Of a DNA stretch of 64,000 nucleotides, positions 23,861-34,989 are shown one piece after another. A program made the position numbers and the translations under genes. The notes beneath the pieces are model-generated. The model saw only the letters and a list, made by a program, of their open reading frames with translations. It did no database searches and was not told the DNA's origin. The DNA is taken from assembly GCA_021234155.1 (NCBI GenBank), contig JAJEKV010000034.1, positions 14,618,671-14,682,670 on the forward strand, read 5' to 3'. Every line of letters begins with the position of its first letter. The first letter of the stretch is position 1. This stretch comes from Isoetes taiwanensis. Taxonomy: Eukaryota; Streptophyta; Lycopodiopsida; Isoetales; Isoetaceae.

Positions 23861-24011
23861 TTATTGCTAAAGGTTTTTCCCCGAAAACCCTTCGGGCGGG
23901 GTTTTTAATCCCGGTAGTAATACCTGCTGCTCTCTCTCTTTGTACTTGGGTCCCATAGGCGGTTGGTCTCCTCGTGGGACGATAAAATCATATTCTATTC
24001 TATTCTATTCT
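23861..24011 (+). promoter_or_regulatory. LINE-A 3' stem-loop and ATTCT tail
   Basis: The pairing core AAAACCCTTCGGG...GGTTTTT has a UUCG-type loop near 23890. Weaker outer arms are TTATTGCTA at 23861 and TAGTAAT near 23915. The (ATTCT)n tail ends at 24011. The same module recurs at 25910-26055, 30471-30625, 41541-41690 and, tail only, 56511-56570. Confidence 0.75.
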
Positions 24012-24533
24012 CCTCAACCAATTTTGTCTTTTTGCTTAACAAGTAACACAACTTAATATGGGCCCTTGGATTCTAACAACAAACACAATTGAATCGGGCC
24101 CTTAATCTTCACACCCCTTTAGATCTTGATAGTGTTCTTCTATGTTGACCCCAATCCGCCAAAAATTGGGTCAACACCCTATGGATTTCCCCTTGCAGAT
24201 CCCCGGCTTTCTTATCCCAATGCTCATCCCATTCTCGTATGGTAATTCTGCATGGTGGTTCTCAGATAGTCTGATGTCACCGAATTGTGCACGCTGGCTT
24301 CTGAAGGAGTGTGTGAGCGGCAAATATTTCCTAAAACCCTCGTATATTACTTTCTTTAGATGCTTAGAGTGACAATGCTGCAACTTTTTCTCGCACATCA
24401 TGCAAGGAAAATGGGCCAATGTCTTAAACCCAGAACACTCGTCGAATCCAGGAAAGTCATGCATAGTCTACAATAGATTGAAAACGTTGTTTTTATGTCA
24501 ATCATAGACCCAAATACCTATCTTCCACAAAGC
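24012..24533 (-). pseudogene. TNP2 transposase middle segment, duplicated copy 1
   Basis: The minus strand encodes HDFPGFDECSGFKTLAHFP, a CMMCEKKL Cys pair and KKVIYEGFRKYLPLTHSFR. This is the TNP2 block that follows the PPW region (compare TIHDYPGLSVASG and KFLPLAHHM in C3). It belongs between the 29.8-kb and 17.6-kb pieces of the C1 transposase and is the extra copy made by the tandem duplication. Confidence 0.8.
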
Positions 24534-26055
24534 ATTGGGGTGCGCCAGGGCTGCCCTCTATCCCCGATGCTCTTCGGCTTGTACATTGACCAGCTAGAAG
24601 AATGGCTAGCTGAGCATGGGGGGGGAGGTGCTCAGTTGATGCACCACATAATCCGGCAACTCATATATGCTGATGATGTTGACCTGCTCGATATATACCC
24701 GGAGGACATGCAACGCCACGGATGCTTTGGACACTTTACGCCAATTCACCGACATGAGAGTTAACTTGGCCAAGACAAGGGTGTCTTCTTTGGTCCCATC
24801 ATCCCGCACCCACGCCTTCCCTCATTCACTTACCAGGGGGTGTAGTGGAGGTGGCTCGATCTTATAAGTATTTGGGCATTGAGTTTTCTACTACCACACA
24901 CCGGGATGCATCCATCAAGTTACGGGTCCGCAGCAGTACGGAAAGCTCAGATGCAATGCAAAACAATAGTCACAAGGCGTAGTCAGATGCATGGGGTCAC
25001 CAGCACACTTGTTCGTGGCCTTGGTTGAACCGGTCCTCCTCTATGGGGCGAAGTGTGGGGGCGGTGATATCCCTCACCACTTGGAACCATCTAGAGCAGT
25101 ACGTAAGGCCTTCTTGGCCCGCACCGGGAGTGAAATCCACGGTCCCATATCGATCTTGCTCCAGAGACAAGGCTTCCTTCCATTACTGAGGGTCGCTACT
25201 GGAACGCCACACTATTTACTTCCGGAAGGTGGTGGCAATGGATGAAGCCCGGCTGCCCAACCTTGCTTTGGCGGTGGCGATGGGCCCTGCGGCGACTCAA
25301 AGCCGGGCTGGAAAGACAAGCAAGCCCGGTGGTTCTCGCTATGGAATGTGCAGGCACGATGATGTGGATCGCTGCATACACCGGAAGGAACGCTGCCTTT
25401 GAAGCAAGATTTGGATGCTTGCTTCATGGCCAAGCTTTGGGATGCAGAGGCCCTGTCACATGTCAAGGTGGCAAATTATCGACAGCAGGTTAATCCCATG
25501 CTCACGAGGGGCCCACACCACTACATGCGCACCCATCTACCCATGAAAAAGCGCAGGGTGATTGCTTCCATTCGCACAGGTGCACACCACCTCCGCATTG
25601 AGACAGGGAGATGGATTCGGGAGCCGCGTGAGGACAGAGTCTGTCATCTTTGTCAGCGGGGCACCATTGAGGATGAAAGTCACGCCCTCCAGGCCTGTCC
25701 GGCGTACGAGCATATCCGGGCTCGGTATGCTCGGTTAGTTGTGCCCCATCAGGCCTTGCATGAGCTACTGAGCACGGCCTCTGTAGGCTTGTTGGGATCG
25801 TACCTCCAGGAGGTAATGGATACGCGGACTCAGTTAGGCCCCCCTGTCCAACATTAACCTCAGCTGTACTTGTGATTATGTATATAATCAGGGTATATGT
25901 CAGCATCCTTATTGCTACTAAGGTTTTTCCCCCGAAAACCCTTCGGGGCGGGGGTTTTTTAATCCTGGTAGTAATACCCTGCTGCTCTCTCTTTGTACTT
26001 GGGTGCCAGTTGGTCTCCGTGGACGATAAAATCATATTCTATTCTATTCTATTCT
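24534..26055 (+). mobile_element. LINE-B: 3' part of the LINE family, better preserved
   Basis: Mid-RT to tail, created by the tandem duplication. RT shows QSIGVRQGCPLSPMLFGLY and QLIYADDVDLLDIYP. The C-terminal finger CHLCQRGTIEDESHALQAC (C-x2-C..H-x4-C) is intact near 25640-25700, followed by AYEHIRARYARLVVP. The longest open frame is 25399-25857 (152 codons) and reads through the finger to the end at VQH. It ends with the 3' stem-loop and (ATTCT) tail. It carries far fewer indels than LINE-A. Confidence 0.8.
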
Positions 26056-26584
26056 CCTCAACCAATTTTGTCTTTTTGCTTAACAAGTAACACAACTTAA
26101 TATGGGCCCTTGGATTCTAACAACAAACACAATTGAATCTGGGCCCTTAATCTTCACACCCCCCCCCTTTAGATCTTGATAGTGTTCTTCTATGTTGACC
26201 CCAATCTGCCAAAAATTGGGTCAACACCCCTATGGATTTCCCCTTGCAGATCCCCGGCTTTCTTATCCCAATGCTCATCCCATTCTCGTATGGTAATTCT
26301 GCATGGTGGTTCTGTATAGTCTACAGTGTCACCGAATTGTTCACGCTGGCTTCTGAAGGAGTGTGTGAGCGGCAAATATTTCCTAAAACCCTCGTATATT
26401 ACTTTCTTTAGATGCTTAGAGTGACAATGCTGCAACTTTTTCTCGCACATCATGCAAGGAAAATGGGCCAATGTCTTAAACCCAGAACACTCGTCGAATC
26501 CAGGAAAGTCATGCATAGTCTACAATAGATTGAAAACGTTGTTTTTATGTCAATCATAGACCCAAATACCTATCTTCCACAAAG
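26056..26584 (-). pseudogene. TNP2 transposase middle segment, duplicated copy 2
   Basis: Nearly identical to 24012-24533, with a longer C run near 26160. The frame 26516-26190 continues HSFRSQREQFGDTVDYTEPPCRITIREWDEHWDKK, the region that in C3 reads HMRGNVTIEKQKRRTP. As the outer copy it joins the flank at 26585-26632 and, beyond LINE-C, the upstream exons. Confidence 0.8.
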
Positions 26585-26632
26585 GCAGTAACACATCCAC
26601 AATTATTCTTATGTACGCATCTAAATTACTTG

Positions 26633-29600
26633 TATAATTTGGAGAAATCTCATTCATTCTACTCTATATAACAGTCCTTGTAATAGATGGCAGGCAGTGA
26701 TCTTCAATATCTCAAATTCCTTCTTTGGTGTTGTGAATATCTATGCCTCAACCAATTCGAGGGATAGAGAGTTAATTTGGCCTCAAATTAATACCTGGCT
26801 TCAAAATCACAATTCTGTTACTTGGATCCTAGCTGGTGACTTCAATAAAATGCCCTGTGCATAATTTAAATCTAACAATAACTTTAGCATGACTGTCAAA
26901 GAGAGGGAAAATTGGGAATCTCTGTTAGACTCTCACCTTTTCAGTTATATCCCTTCTTCTACTGCCAAATTTACTTGGTCAAATAAACAAGATGGCAACT
27001 CCAGAGTTTACTGTGCCTTAGACAGATTTTATGTTAAAAATTCTGAGTTACCATTTTGGGACAATTGTGTTGTATTCAGTGATGAAAGCACCTCTATTTC
27101 TAACCACCAGCCTCAGTTCCTCCAGACCAAACATTCTCTGGGCATTAAGAGACAAGGTAATATTCCTTTTAAGTTAAACTGCTCCATTTTGAGCAATGAA
27201 AAATTCTGTGATGAATTTAGTGTGTTCTATAGCAACCTTTCGAGAGTTCATGATAATCTCTCAATGAAAGCTTTTTATTCCAATATAAAGGCAGCTAAAT
27301 CATGGATCAAAGGATAGTCCAAATCTCTGCAAGATCAAAAGAGAGATACAAAAAACAAGCTTCTGATAGCCATGAAAGAAGTCAGATCTAAACTGCAGAC
27401 AGAGCCTTTAAATCCTTCTTTGCATCAAATTGAGGATGATTTGGAGCATGATATTAAGAATATTGAAGAATATGAAGCCAAAGGGGATGCCATGAAAAGC
27501 AAAATTAAATTTCATAATGACATGGATAATTGCAATTCCAAATTCTTTTTTAGAATTGCTAAGAATAGACTTCTTAAAAAGCAGCCCTCTTCCATTCAAG
27601 ATGACAATGGCATTATTCTTAATGATCCAAAGGGTATCTCTGATTTTCTATTCTCAAAATATTCCTCTATATTCTTTAATCAGCAAAATATGAATTGGGA
27701 TAATGCTGAGGCTAAGGGTTTCCTGGATATTCTTAACTCTCTGCCTAATAATATTGTTGACCCTTTATGTGATCAGATTTTAAGATTGCCTTCTGAAGAG
27801 GAGATAAGCAAGTCCTAAATAGCCTGGCTAAAGGAAAAAGTCCTGGCCCTGATGGCCTTCCCCCAGAATTTTACATTAAATTTTGGGATCTCATTAAGCA
27901 AAATTTGGTTCATATGATTAATGGCTTTTGGTTATCCAATCGTTTGCACCCTGCATTGTCCTCTGATTTTATCTCTCTTATTCCTAAAATTGACAATCCC
28001 GAGACTTTTAGTGACTGGAGGCCTATTTCTTTGACCAATACAACTTACAAGTTTTGTGCAAAAATCATAGCCAATAGAATCAAAGGTTTCCTCCATAAAA
28101 ATACTAGCCTGCACCAATCTGCTTTCTTATCTAACAGGTATATTCTTGATAACTATATAGCAGCTATGGAGGGCATGCATTGGGCTAAACTTTCAAACCA
28201 AAACTGTGTTTTATTGAAGCTAGACTTCTCTAAAGCCTTTGATACCGTGAGATGGGACTTTCTTATCCTCTCCCTTCAGAAAATTGGCCTCCCAGCCAAA
28301 TTGATTGATCTGATTATGGGACTTAACATAAGATCTCAGTCATCTATTCTAATAAATGGTTCCCCAAGCAAATTCTTTTCCTTGAACAAAGGAGTCAGGC
28401 AAGGCTGTCCTCTGGCCCCCTACCTATTTATTATTGTTGCTGAAATGCTAACAAGGGTAATTCAGCATCATCTGCAGGCTGGTAATATTGAAGGTTTATG
28501 GCTCCCTGATAATGAAAACCAACTATCTCTAATGCAATATGCTGATGACTCCTTCAACTTCCTGAAAAATGAGATTAATAACATTGAATTCTTCTTGAAT
28601 ACCATTAAAGGATTTAGTGTTGCTTCTGGTATCTATCTAAATCAGCAAAAATGCATCATCTACCTGATATTCTTGGTATCAAATGCTTTGGCTTTAATCA
28701 TTCTACTACTCTTCTTGGTATGCCCTTATCTCTGGATACATCTGTCAAAAATCTCTGGTCCCCCATTGTTTCTAAAATTAGGAGAAAGCTAAATAATTAT
28801 GGGAGCTGTCTATCTTTGGCTGGAAGAACAATTATTGCTAACTCTGTTCTCTCTAGTTCTCACATATATTTCTCCTCGGCTCTTCTGGCTCCTAAATGCA
28901 TCTACCAACAGATTGAGAGAATAGTAAGGAACTATATTTGAGGCAAGAATCACATGGTCAATTGGAATTATGTTACTCAGAAAAAGAATAAAGGAGGGCT
29001 TGGCTGTAAAAATTTGCTTCTTCAAGGTTATGCTTTAGCAGGAAAATATGTTTGGAAAACTTTATATAAGCAGGGCAATCTTGCTACTTCTTTTATCAAA
29101 CACTGGCTTCAAAACAGTACATTTGATGGACACCCCTCTGTTAATCATCATCTGCCTTATTCTGCTTTCTTTGATCTCAAACCTACCCTTGAGTGAGGTT
29201 CCAGCAAGAGAAATATTATGGGCAAATGAATTCTGTAAAGGGACTCATTTAATGACAGCTTTATTCTGGTTCATTCACAGATATGGCAGAGAGAGGGAGA
29301 GTTACTATTACCATAGGGGAAGAGCAGATTGTTTTGGAACTTTGATCCATTTAATGGCCACTTGCAACTCTGTCAGACTGCTTGAGCTGGTTGATTGGGG
29401 AAGCAACCAAATTCCCATCTATCAGCCTTTGATCCGTACTGATCACTTCCATTACCTTCATACCTAACTTCTGATTTACTTTGCTTTTACCAGGACCAGG
29501 TACAACTTTGGCACAAAGACTCAACTGGTTGGGGTTTCAGGAATTTTCTTACACAAATCACCTCGGATCCAATGTTTTTGAACTATATCATTTTGCTCTA

Positions 29601-29738
29601 CTTCTGCTATTTTAAGCTACTCCAGAATATTTTTAGCTTAAATCTAATGGTCTGTCTCCATGGAGATGCCTATGACATTATGTAATTGTTTTCTATAATT
29701 AATGACTAAAAAGCTTCTTTCTCTCAAAAAAAAAAAAA
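26633..29738 (+). mobile_element. LINE-C: L1-like element, 5'-truncated, with poly(A)
   Basis: The element is bounded by a 10-bp target duplication AAATTACTTG at 26623-26632 and 29736-29745 and ends in a run of 13 A. It is AT-rich, unlike LINE-A. Domain order: end of an APE-type endonuclease (WILAGDFNKMPC near 26820; FTWSNKQDGNSRVYCALDRF near 26970), reverse transcriptase (SPDFISLIPKID-type start, LKLDFSKAFDTVRWDF near 28220, GVRQGCPLAPYLFI near 28400, MQYADDSFNF near 28540), then a C-terminal region cut by stops. Stop codons and shifts at about 26864, 27316, 27817 and 28660 make it inactive. Its insertion split the C1 transposase intron or exon region. Confidence 0.9.
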
Positions 29739-29745
29739 TTACTTG

Positions 29746-30470
29746 GTTTTTTCTTCCCAGTTATCAATAAAGTCATAATAATATGCCCACTCTTCATCAA
29801 CAACCATGGAGGTATGTTGTAGTTAACCAACATCACTAGTCGTGTAGACCATGCAGTCGATTGTGTATTATATGGGCCAGGCCCAAACACATGTTACATG
29901 CTTCTTTTCCAAAGTCAAGCCATGTCGCATCAACATGCTTCCAAGCTGCACTGTTGCTTGGGACTCGCATCATATCATCACTAGATGTAGCTATGAAGTC
30001 CATTAGGCTAGCCAATGTCTTGCAACGAAACATCAGCTTTAACCTATGTAATATATTAGAATAAATTAGGCAACATATAAGCACTGAAAATAAGTGAATC
30101 TACAACTATTTAGGAAAAGTGGTGATGCATATACCTTGGGATTATTGGAAGTGTCGAATAAACTTCTGAGGTATTGATTTTCCCTTTAGGTCATCCCTGT
30201 AACTCGGTGCATTACATACGAGATAATGAGTGGACTTTTCATGCTCGACAGGGGGATAAAAGATCATACAATCATTTGGACATGCATGTATGACTTTATA
30301 ACTAAGATCAGTCGCTTGAATCATTTTCTTAACTTGAGATCTGTCGGTAGGTATATTGTTCTTCTCTGGAAGGATCTTCTCGTGCAATAACCTGCGCATC
30401 TAAGAGTGGTAAGATAAAAAGATGGAGAGGGTGGTAAGATAGAAAGAGTTTATAAGTATGTCACCTCAAT
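29746..30470 (-). pseudogene. TNP2 transposase N-terminal half, zinc-ribbon and PPW block (C1)
   Basis: The frame 30399-30142 encodes LPEKNNIPTDRSQVKKM, then VIHACPNDCMIFYPP and VCNAPSYRDDL, the TNP2 zinc-ribbon region seen in C3 as IHACPNGCVLYRNEYENL with CPKCNEPRYD. Next, 30060-29880 gives RLKLMFRCKTLASLMDF. After a frameshift, 29890-29750 gives STRLVMLVNYNIPPWLLMKS, the NIPPW signature. Several shifts and stops mark it as dead. Confidence 0.85.
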
Positions 30471-31224
30471 AGAATAGAATAGAATTATTTTTATCGTCCA
30501 CGAAGACCAATCGACCTATGGGACCCAATACAAAAAGCGCAGTAGTCACATTACTGCCCGGTTTAAAAAACCCCCGCCCGGAAGGGTTTTCGAGGGAAAA
30601 CCCTTGGCAGCAATAAGACTGTTGACAACGATTAAATGGTTGACTGGGGGCATATCTGAGCCCTCAAGTCCAGTACTTCCTGAATGTATGATCCGAGTGA
30701 GCGCACCGAAGTCGTGCCCAGTATCATGTGTAGTGGCTCATCAGGTCTAATCAACTGAGCATAGTATGTCCGAATCTGATCATATGCCGGGCAGCTCTGG
30801 AAAGTGTGACACTCATCCTCAACAGCTCCCGTCTGGCAGCACTGACAAACCCTATCCTGACGTGGCTCCCCAATCCATCGACCGGTCTCAATCCGGAGAT
30901 GGTGGGCACCTGTGCGAATGGAGGCGATATGCATGCGCTTTTTCATGGGCAGATGTGAACGTAGGTAGCGCTGTGGGCCTCGTTCTAATGTGGGATTTAT
31001 GTGCTGCTTGTAATGTGCTGTTTTGACTTGCTCCAAGGCACTGGAATCCCAAAGCTTGCTGGAGAAACAAGCATCAAGGTAACATCTCAGGCTGTCGCGA
31101 TCTGCCTCTATTTCTACCTGGATGCACATGTGCTCCTGGACATTCCATCTAGTTAGCCACTGCACTCTTTTATCCTTCCAACAATTCTTGAGTCGGTGTG
31201 GTCCCATTGCCACTGCATAAGCCG
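30471..31224 (-). mobile_element. LINE-E: 5'-truncated copy of the ATTCT-tailed LINE family
   Basis: A minus-strand insertion of about 750 bp in C1. The open frame reads from transposase sequence straight into the LINE and on to the stop at 30632 (CYLDACFSSKLWDSSALEQV, then finger CQCCQTGAVEDECHTFQSC, then AYDQIRTYYAQLI). The 3' stem-loop lies near 30555-30620 and the tail is (AGAAT)n at 30471-30485 on the plus strand. Comparison with the uninterrupted C2 copy places the insertion between CTCTGC and TTATTGAGG. Confidence 0.85.
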
Positions 31225-31637
31225 CAGAGACACTAGCATTGCTCCACTTAAACTTGGTTTGGAGATTGAGAATTAGCAGGCACGCCGACAAACGAGAGGT
31301 TCGAGACGCAGGAAACAACTGTTTCTGCTTCGATGACAATAGTGTCATCGTCGGAACGACCAGTCCTCGAAGGGTATCGCACATCTTCCACCATGTCCTC
31401 TCCATTACCATCCTCGACATCATCTAAATCAATATCAAGTAATTCTTGAAGAGCCTGCAACATATCGAGCATCGGCTCGTCATGAAAGACTTTGTTCTCG
31501 GGTTCATCAATAGGTTCATTCTCTTCATATTGATCATATGCAACATCTTCATATTGGTGGGCTCCAGCTTGAAATTCACGACGATAGGTTTTGCTTTGAC
31601 TGTAACTTAAAACTAATGGATCGGGATGAAGATCGCC
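31225..31637 (-). pseudogene. TNP2 transposase N-terminal exon (C1)
   Basis: The exon begins after ATTCAG at 31638 with GDLHPDPLVLSYSQSKTY. It is acidic (LLDIDLDDVEDGNGEDMVED) and continues to the CLLILNLQTKFKWSNASVS block, which matches CLLIVNLQYKCGWSNNSVS in C3. A second copy is at 50902-51286. The change of frame near 31420 marks an indel. An upstream open frame from 31709 reads through the presumed intron and is probably not coding. Confidence 0.75.
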
Positions 31638-31782
31638 CTGAATGAGTTCATTAAATAGGAGTAACGTATTAAACATCATGACAAAAAATGTAACAATTAT
31701 AAAATACATACAACCATATACATAGACACACGAATGACAAAAAATATATTAAAAACTAATATGCTCTTTATTCCCTTTTTTT

Positions 31783-31890
31783 AAAAAAGTACAACAATAT
31801 TATTGCTATCATAGCAATAGTTGATGAACAACTCATCTCCAATGTTTATGATTTTAATAGCACACGCCATGATAAATCTGCCTTTTATGA
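31783..31890 (-). pseudogene. SET-domain C-terminal remnant upstream of TNP2 (C1)
   Basis: The minus strand encodes IKGRFIMACAIKIINIGDELFINYCYD and then stops at 31783. This is the end of a SET domain (..I..A...I..GDEL..NY.YD). The same segment, longer, lies at 50281-50735 in the C2 copy, in the same position and orientation relative to TNP2. Homology stops at about 31893, so only the last 35 residues or so remain, and a 22-bp stretch after CYD is missing. Confidence 0.65.
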
Positions 31891-34800
31891 TCTTCCGCCC
31901 TGCCATGTAAGTAGCATTACATGCTCATGTATGGCTTTTTATTCATCCCTGCAACTACTACAAAGATAGTGGAATTTGGGTCTAAGATCTTCCTTACTCC
32001 TTTAATTTTCAATCCTATAGAAAAAGACACTATTTCTTTTTAACAAAGTTTTGGTATTTGTTATGAGTGAAAATTATGTCAAAATTAAGCCACAAAATAG
32101 AGTCGCTTTCAGGTTATTTCAGTTTTACACAAATTATCCTTCTACGTCAGATGTCTTTCATAGGAGCATCTTCATACCCTTTCAAACATACATAACCTGA
32201 ACTACGGAATCAAAGAAATGTTTGAGATAGTCATGGCATTTCTTAAAATTAAGTATCAAGGAAGTTCTTATTCTAGCAGCTCCTCTTCTTTGCAACGACC
32301 TTATCCTCTGGTTTTTACCACCTTACCACTTTTTGGTGCCCCATAGTCAATATCCAGTGCTTCTTGCACTTTTTACGTCCTCATTTTCTCAACTTCCACA
32401 ACTTCATGCACCTAGTGCACTTTTATCCTCTTATGACCTCATGCACGTCCTCTGATTCAGGATTGATTGGTTCATGTGTTGATTCACTGCATGTGTCCAT
32501 TGACACGTTTCTCTTGCTTTTGCTCATCAAGCATCAATTTATTACAAATCTTCTGTGCTTTGGATAACACAATTCCAATAAGTACATGTTGCCTTTCAAC
32601 TAGGCTATCAATATGGCAACTAGACTATCAATCCGTCAAAATAAAATGTAATGCACTTTGATGTTCGCTTGAACTTTCATGACCAGATTCTTTCGTCAAA
32701 ATTCGACGAATGATTATGATGTACCATAACAAACTGATCCTCTCGTTTACAGGCCAAGATTAAATCTCAGCCGTTGGATCAAATTGCGTTACTAGCCCTA
32801 ACACATTGTGACCTGTACATTCACAACAGAATTTAAGAACAAGCTAGGATGTTATGCACTCAGATGCATAAAATCCTAGGAAATTATGCAAGACCATGTA
32901 TTATGCAGAGCATAGAACAGCAGCGGAGCCATCGCCGGATCTAGACGGTCTGGTTTACTTCGGAATGGCAGAAAACGGAGCAAAATCCCTGCCGGAAACA
33001 AAATCCATGTGTTGAAATTTAGGGATATGAAGCTCCCGCCACATAGCAGCACAGTCTAATCCACGAAAAACAGTTCAAGAAAACTTCGGAATGGAAGAAA
33101 ACGGAGCAAGGGGTCTGTTTTACCTGGATTGCTCTGCCGGAAACAAAATCTGAGGCGCTCGGATCAGTAAACGCTCGGATCAGTTTGTTATGGGGGATAA
33201 CGGCCTTCTCCCTCGTGTGTTATGCTAAAAAAAATTTCGGGCCATTTTGTGCATGGCCCTCGACATTTTGGCCATGCACAAAATGGCCCTCAATTTTTTT
33301 TAGCATAACACACTCGGGTTAGGCCGTTATCTCTCTCTTCTTCGCTTGCACTTTCATAACTAGAGAGCGCCAAGTAGGCGCGACTGGCTTCTTTAGGTAG
33401 CCTGCCCCCTTGCCAGGCCAGAAATTGGCGACTTGTTTGCCTTCCACAGCGTCAAGGTAAGCAAACTCAGATGGTGCTTCAGCGGTGCTTCAGCCAAGTT
33501 TTAAGGCGAGGTTTTCAGCGATGCATATTTTAAGGCGAGGTTTTTGGCGATGGCGTATTTCTGGCAAGGTTTCGAATCTCACATGGCACAAAACTTCGAC
33601 ATATCCAACTTCTCATGCCCGCCATAGCCATAACAAAAGTTCAAAAATCTATCTCCATCGACGATAGCCACAGCAAGTTTTTCACGCAGGTAACAGGTCG
33701 TTCAAGAATCCAGGATTTTGGGCAGGTAACAGCCGTAGGAGGTCCTTCGATAATGCTATACTCATTCGTCATTCTTAATTAGAATGGTTGCCACATGGCA
33801 ACCTCCCATTGAATAATAAATAAGAATGAATAGAAACTTGCCTTGACGTCTAATAGCTAAATTAGCAATTCGAATGGCTCTAGGGTGCAATTTGAATCGC
33901 TAGCATGCTGCCATAACACCTAGCAACTTGTGCAGCGTTAGTGGCAACTTCGAAAGATAGGGAGCTGGCAAAGAATAGTGGCAAAAACCTTTTGCTAAGA
34001 GGACAAAAACCCCCATCATCCACGCCACTAGGTACAGAAAAATTCTCAATAAGGTGGAAAGAACTAAGCCCATCCCTATAACCTAGAGAACTAAGATATT
34101 TTAAGGGAACGAAATAATTGTTGAAATTAGTGATGTGATTAGGATAAGAATTAGGGAAGTTTCCAAAAAGTCATTTATCAACTAGTGGCGAACTAGGGTA
34201 TGGTCGCCTTCCTTCGCGCATATACCCGCTATCGCTCACCTCCCTCCCTTTGAACATATGTTGCAGGCCGTTAAAATAAAAGATCAAGGGCTAAGATTTG
34301 ATGTTATGATAACAGGGCCATCCACCACGGTTTATGGGCCCATCCCCCACTATTTATGGGTCCTCACTAAAAGTGTCATAACTTCTCTTTCACATCTCTG
34401 TTTGGCATATGGACACGTGCATTTGAAAGCTATTTGAAAGGGCTTTCTAATGATGTAGATATCTCCCACGTTTGCCTCTTAAATCTCTTGAAAAACCTCC
34501 AAGTGGATGGAAATCCCCTGCGCGCTAGGAAGGGGACCCGCCTCACGGAGGGGGCCATTAGACCCCTCCTCTTCGGCCTACTCTAACTTTCTGTAGATAT
34601 GTCAGAACAGGCAATTTTTTTTTATATTTATATTGAAAACACAAACACATTAGGTATCCAAAAAATATATTTTTAACCAATTTTGACTTTGACCGTGCCT
34701 CCATTTTTTAGTTTGCCTTTTAAGTGCGCGAAACATGGCGACCATACCCTACTTGATTTGTGAAGGGATAAAACACGTAGACACAAAACGTCGTGAGCAT

Positions 34801-34989
34801 TGCAACCCCGAAATCAGCTATCATATACAACAGGAAACATTGTAGTGTAGTTCCAAACTTTTAACGGAGAATCTACACAAAATATCTGCCAAGACAGAAG
34901 CCACTCAATGTGCGCCAAAATTTGAGTGACTTACAACCTCCAGATGCTACCACTATTGAACTTCAACACAAATTGTAGACAGCTTCCTT
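31891..34989. other. No gene recognised; PARP3 3' flank at the right
   Basis: About 3.1 kb with no supported coding region except the hairpin at 33193-33332. A stretch at 34360-34460 (TCATAACTTCTC.., GAAAGCT..GGGCTTTC..GATGTAGA) resembles the repeated LINE-A 5' units in outline. The last few hundred bases before 34990 probably include the PARP3 3' untranslated region and polyadenylation site. Confidence 0.5.
33193..33332. repeat. 140-bp near-perfect hairpin
   Basis: Two arms of about 64 bp (33193-33258 and 33269-33332) are reverse complements with few mismatches, separated by roughly 10 bases. Arm landmarks are GATAACGGCC, GTGTGTTATGCTAAAAAAA and GGCCATTTTGTGCATGGCC. It could be a fold-back MITE or a precursor of small RNA. 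Clear target duplications were not seen. Confidence 0.85.

Larger units (their letters stand above)
17680..24011 (+). mobile_element. LINE-A: long GC-rich non-LTR retrotransposon
   Basis: This insertion splits the C1 transposase (17657 side versus 24012 side). It starts with about 200 bp of A/G-rich sequence, then repeated 5' units (18142-18897), a Pro/Arg-rich ORF1-like region, an endonuclease, a reverse transcriptase, a Cys/His finger region, a 3' stem-loop and an (ATTCT)4 tail ending at 24011. The left edge is approximate and no clear target duplication was found. The body is far more GC-rich than its surroundings. Many single-base indels break every frame. Confidence 0.8.
22469..26584 (+). 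repeat. About 2.06-kb tandem duplication (22469-24533, 24534-26584)
   Basis: Both units contain the 3' part of the LINE from CATTGGGGTGCGCC to the ATTCT tail, followed by the same 520-530 bp of C1 transposase sequence. The junction at 24533/24534 joins transposase sequence ending CCACAAAG directly to mid-RT sequence, with AG shared between the two parents. This is a tandem duplication, not an independent LINE insertion. Confidence 0.85.

Noticed and set aside
31248-31709. A 153-codon protein starting MYFIIVTFF with a hydrophobic N-terminus (signal-peptide-like)
   Set aside because: The hydrophobic start reads through AT-rich sequence just before an ATTCAG acceptor; the exon most likely begins at 31637.
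34841-34847. TGTAGTG, a possible CACTA right end for C1
   Set aside because: It lies in the PARP3 3' flank, the following bases do not match either other CACTA terminus, and there are no subterminal repeats.
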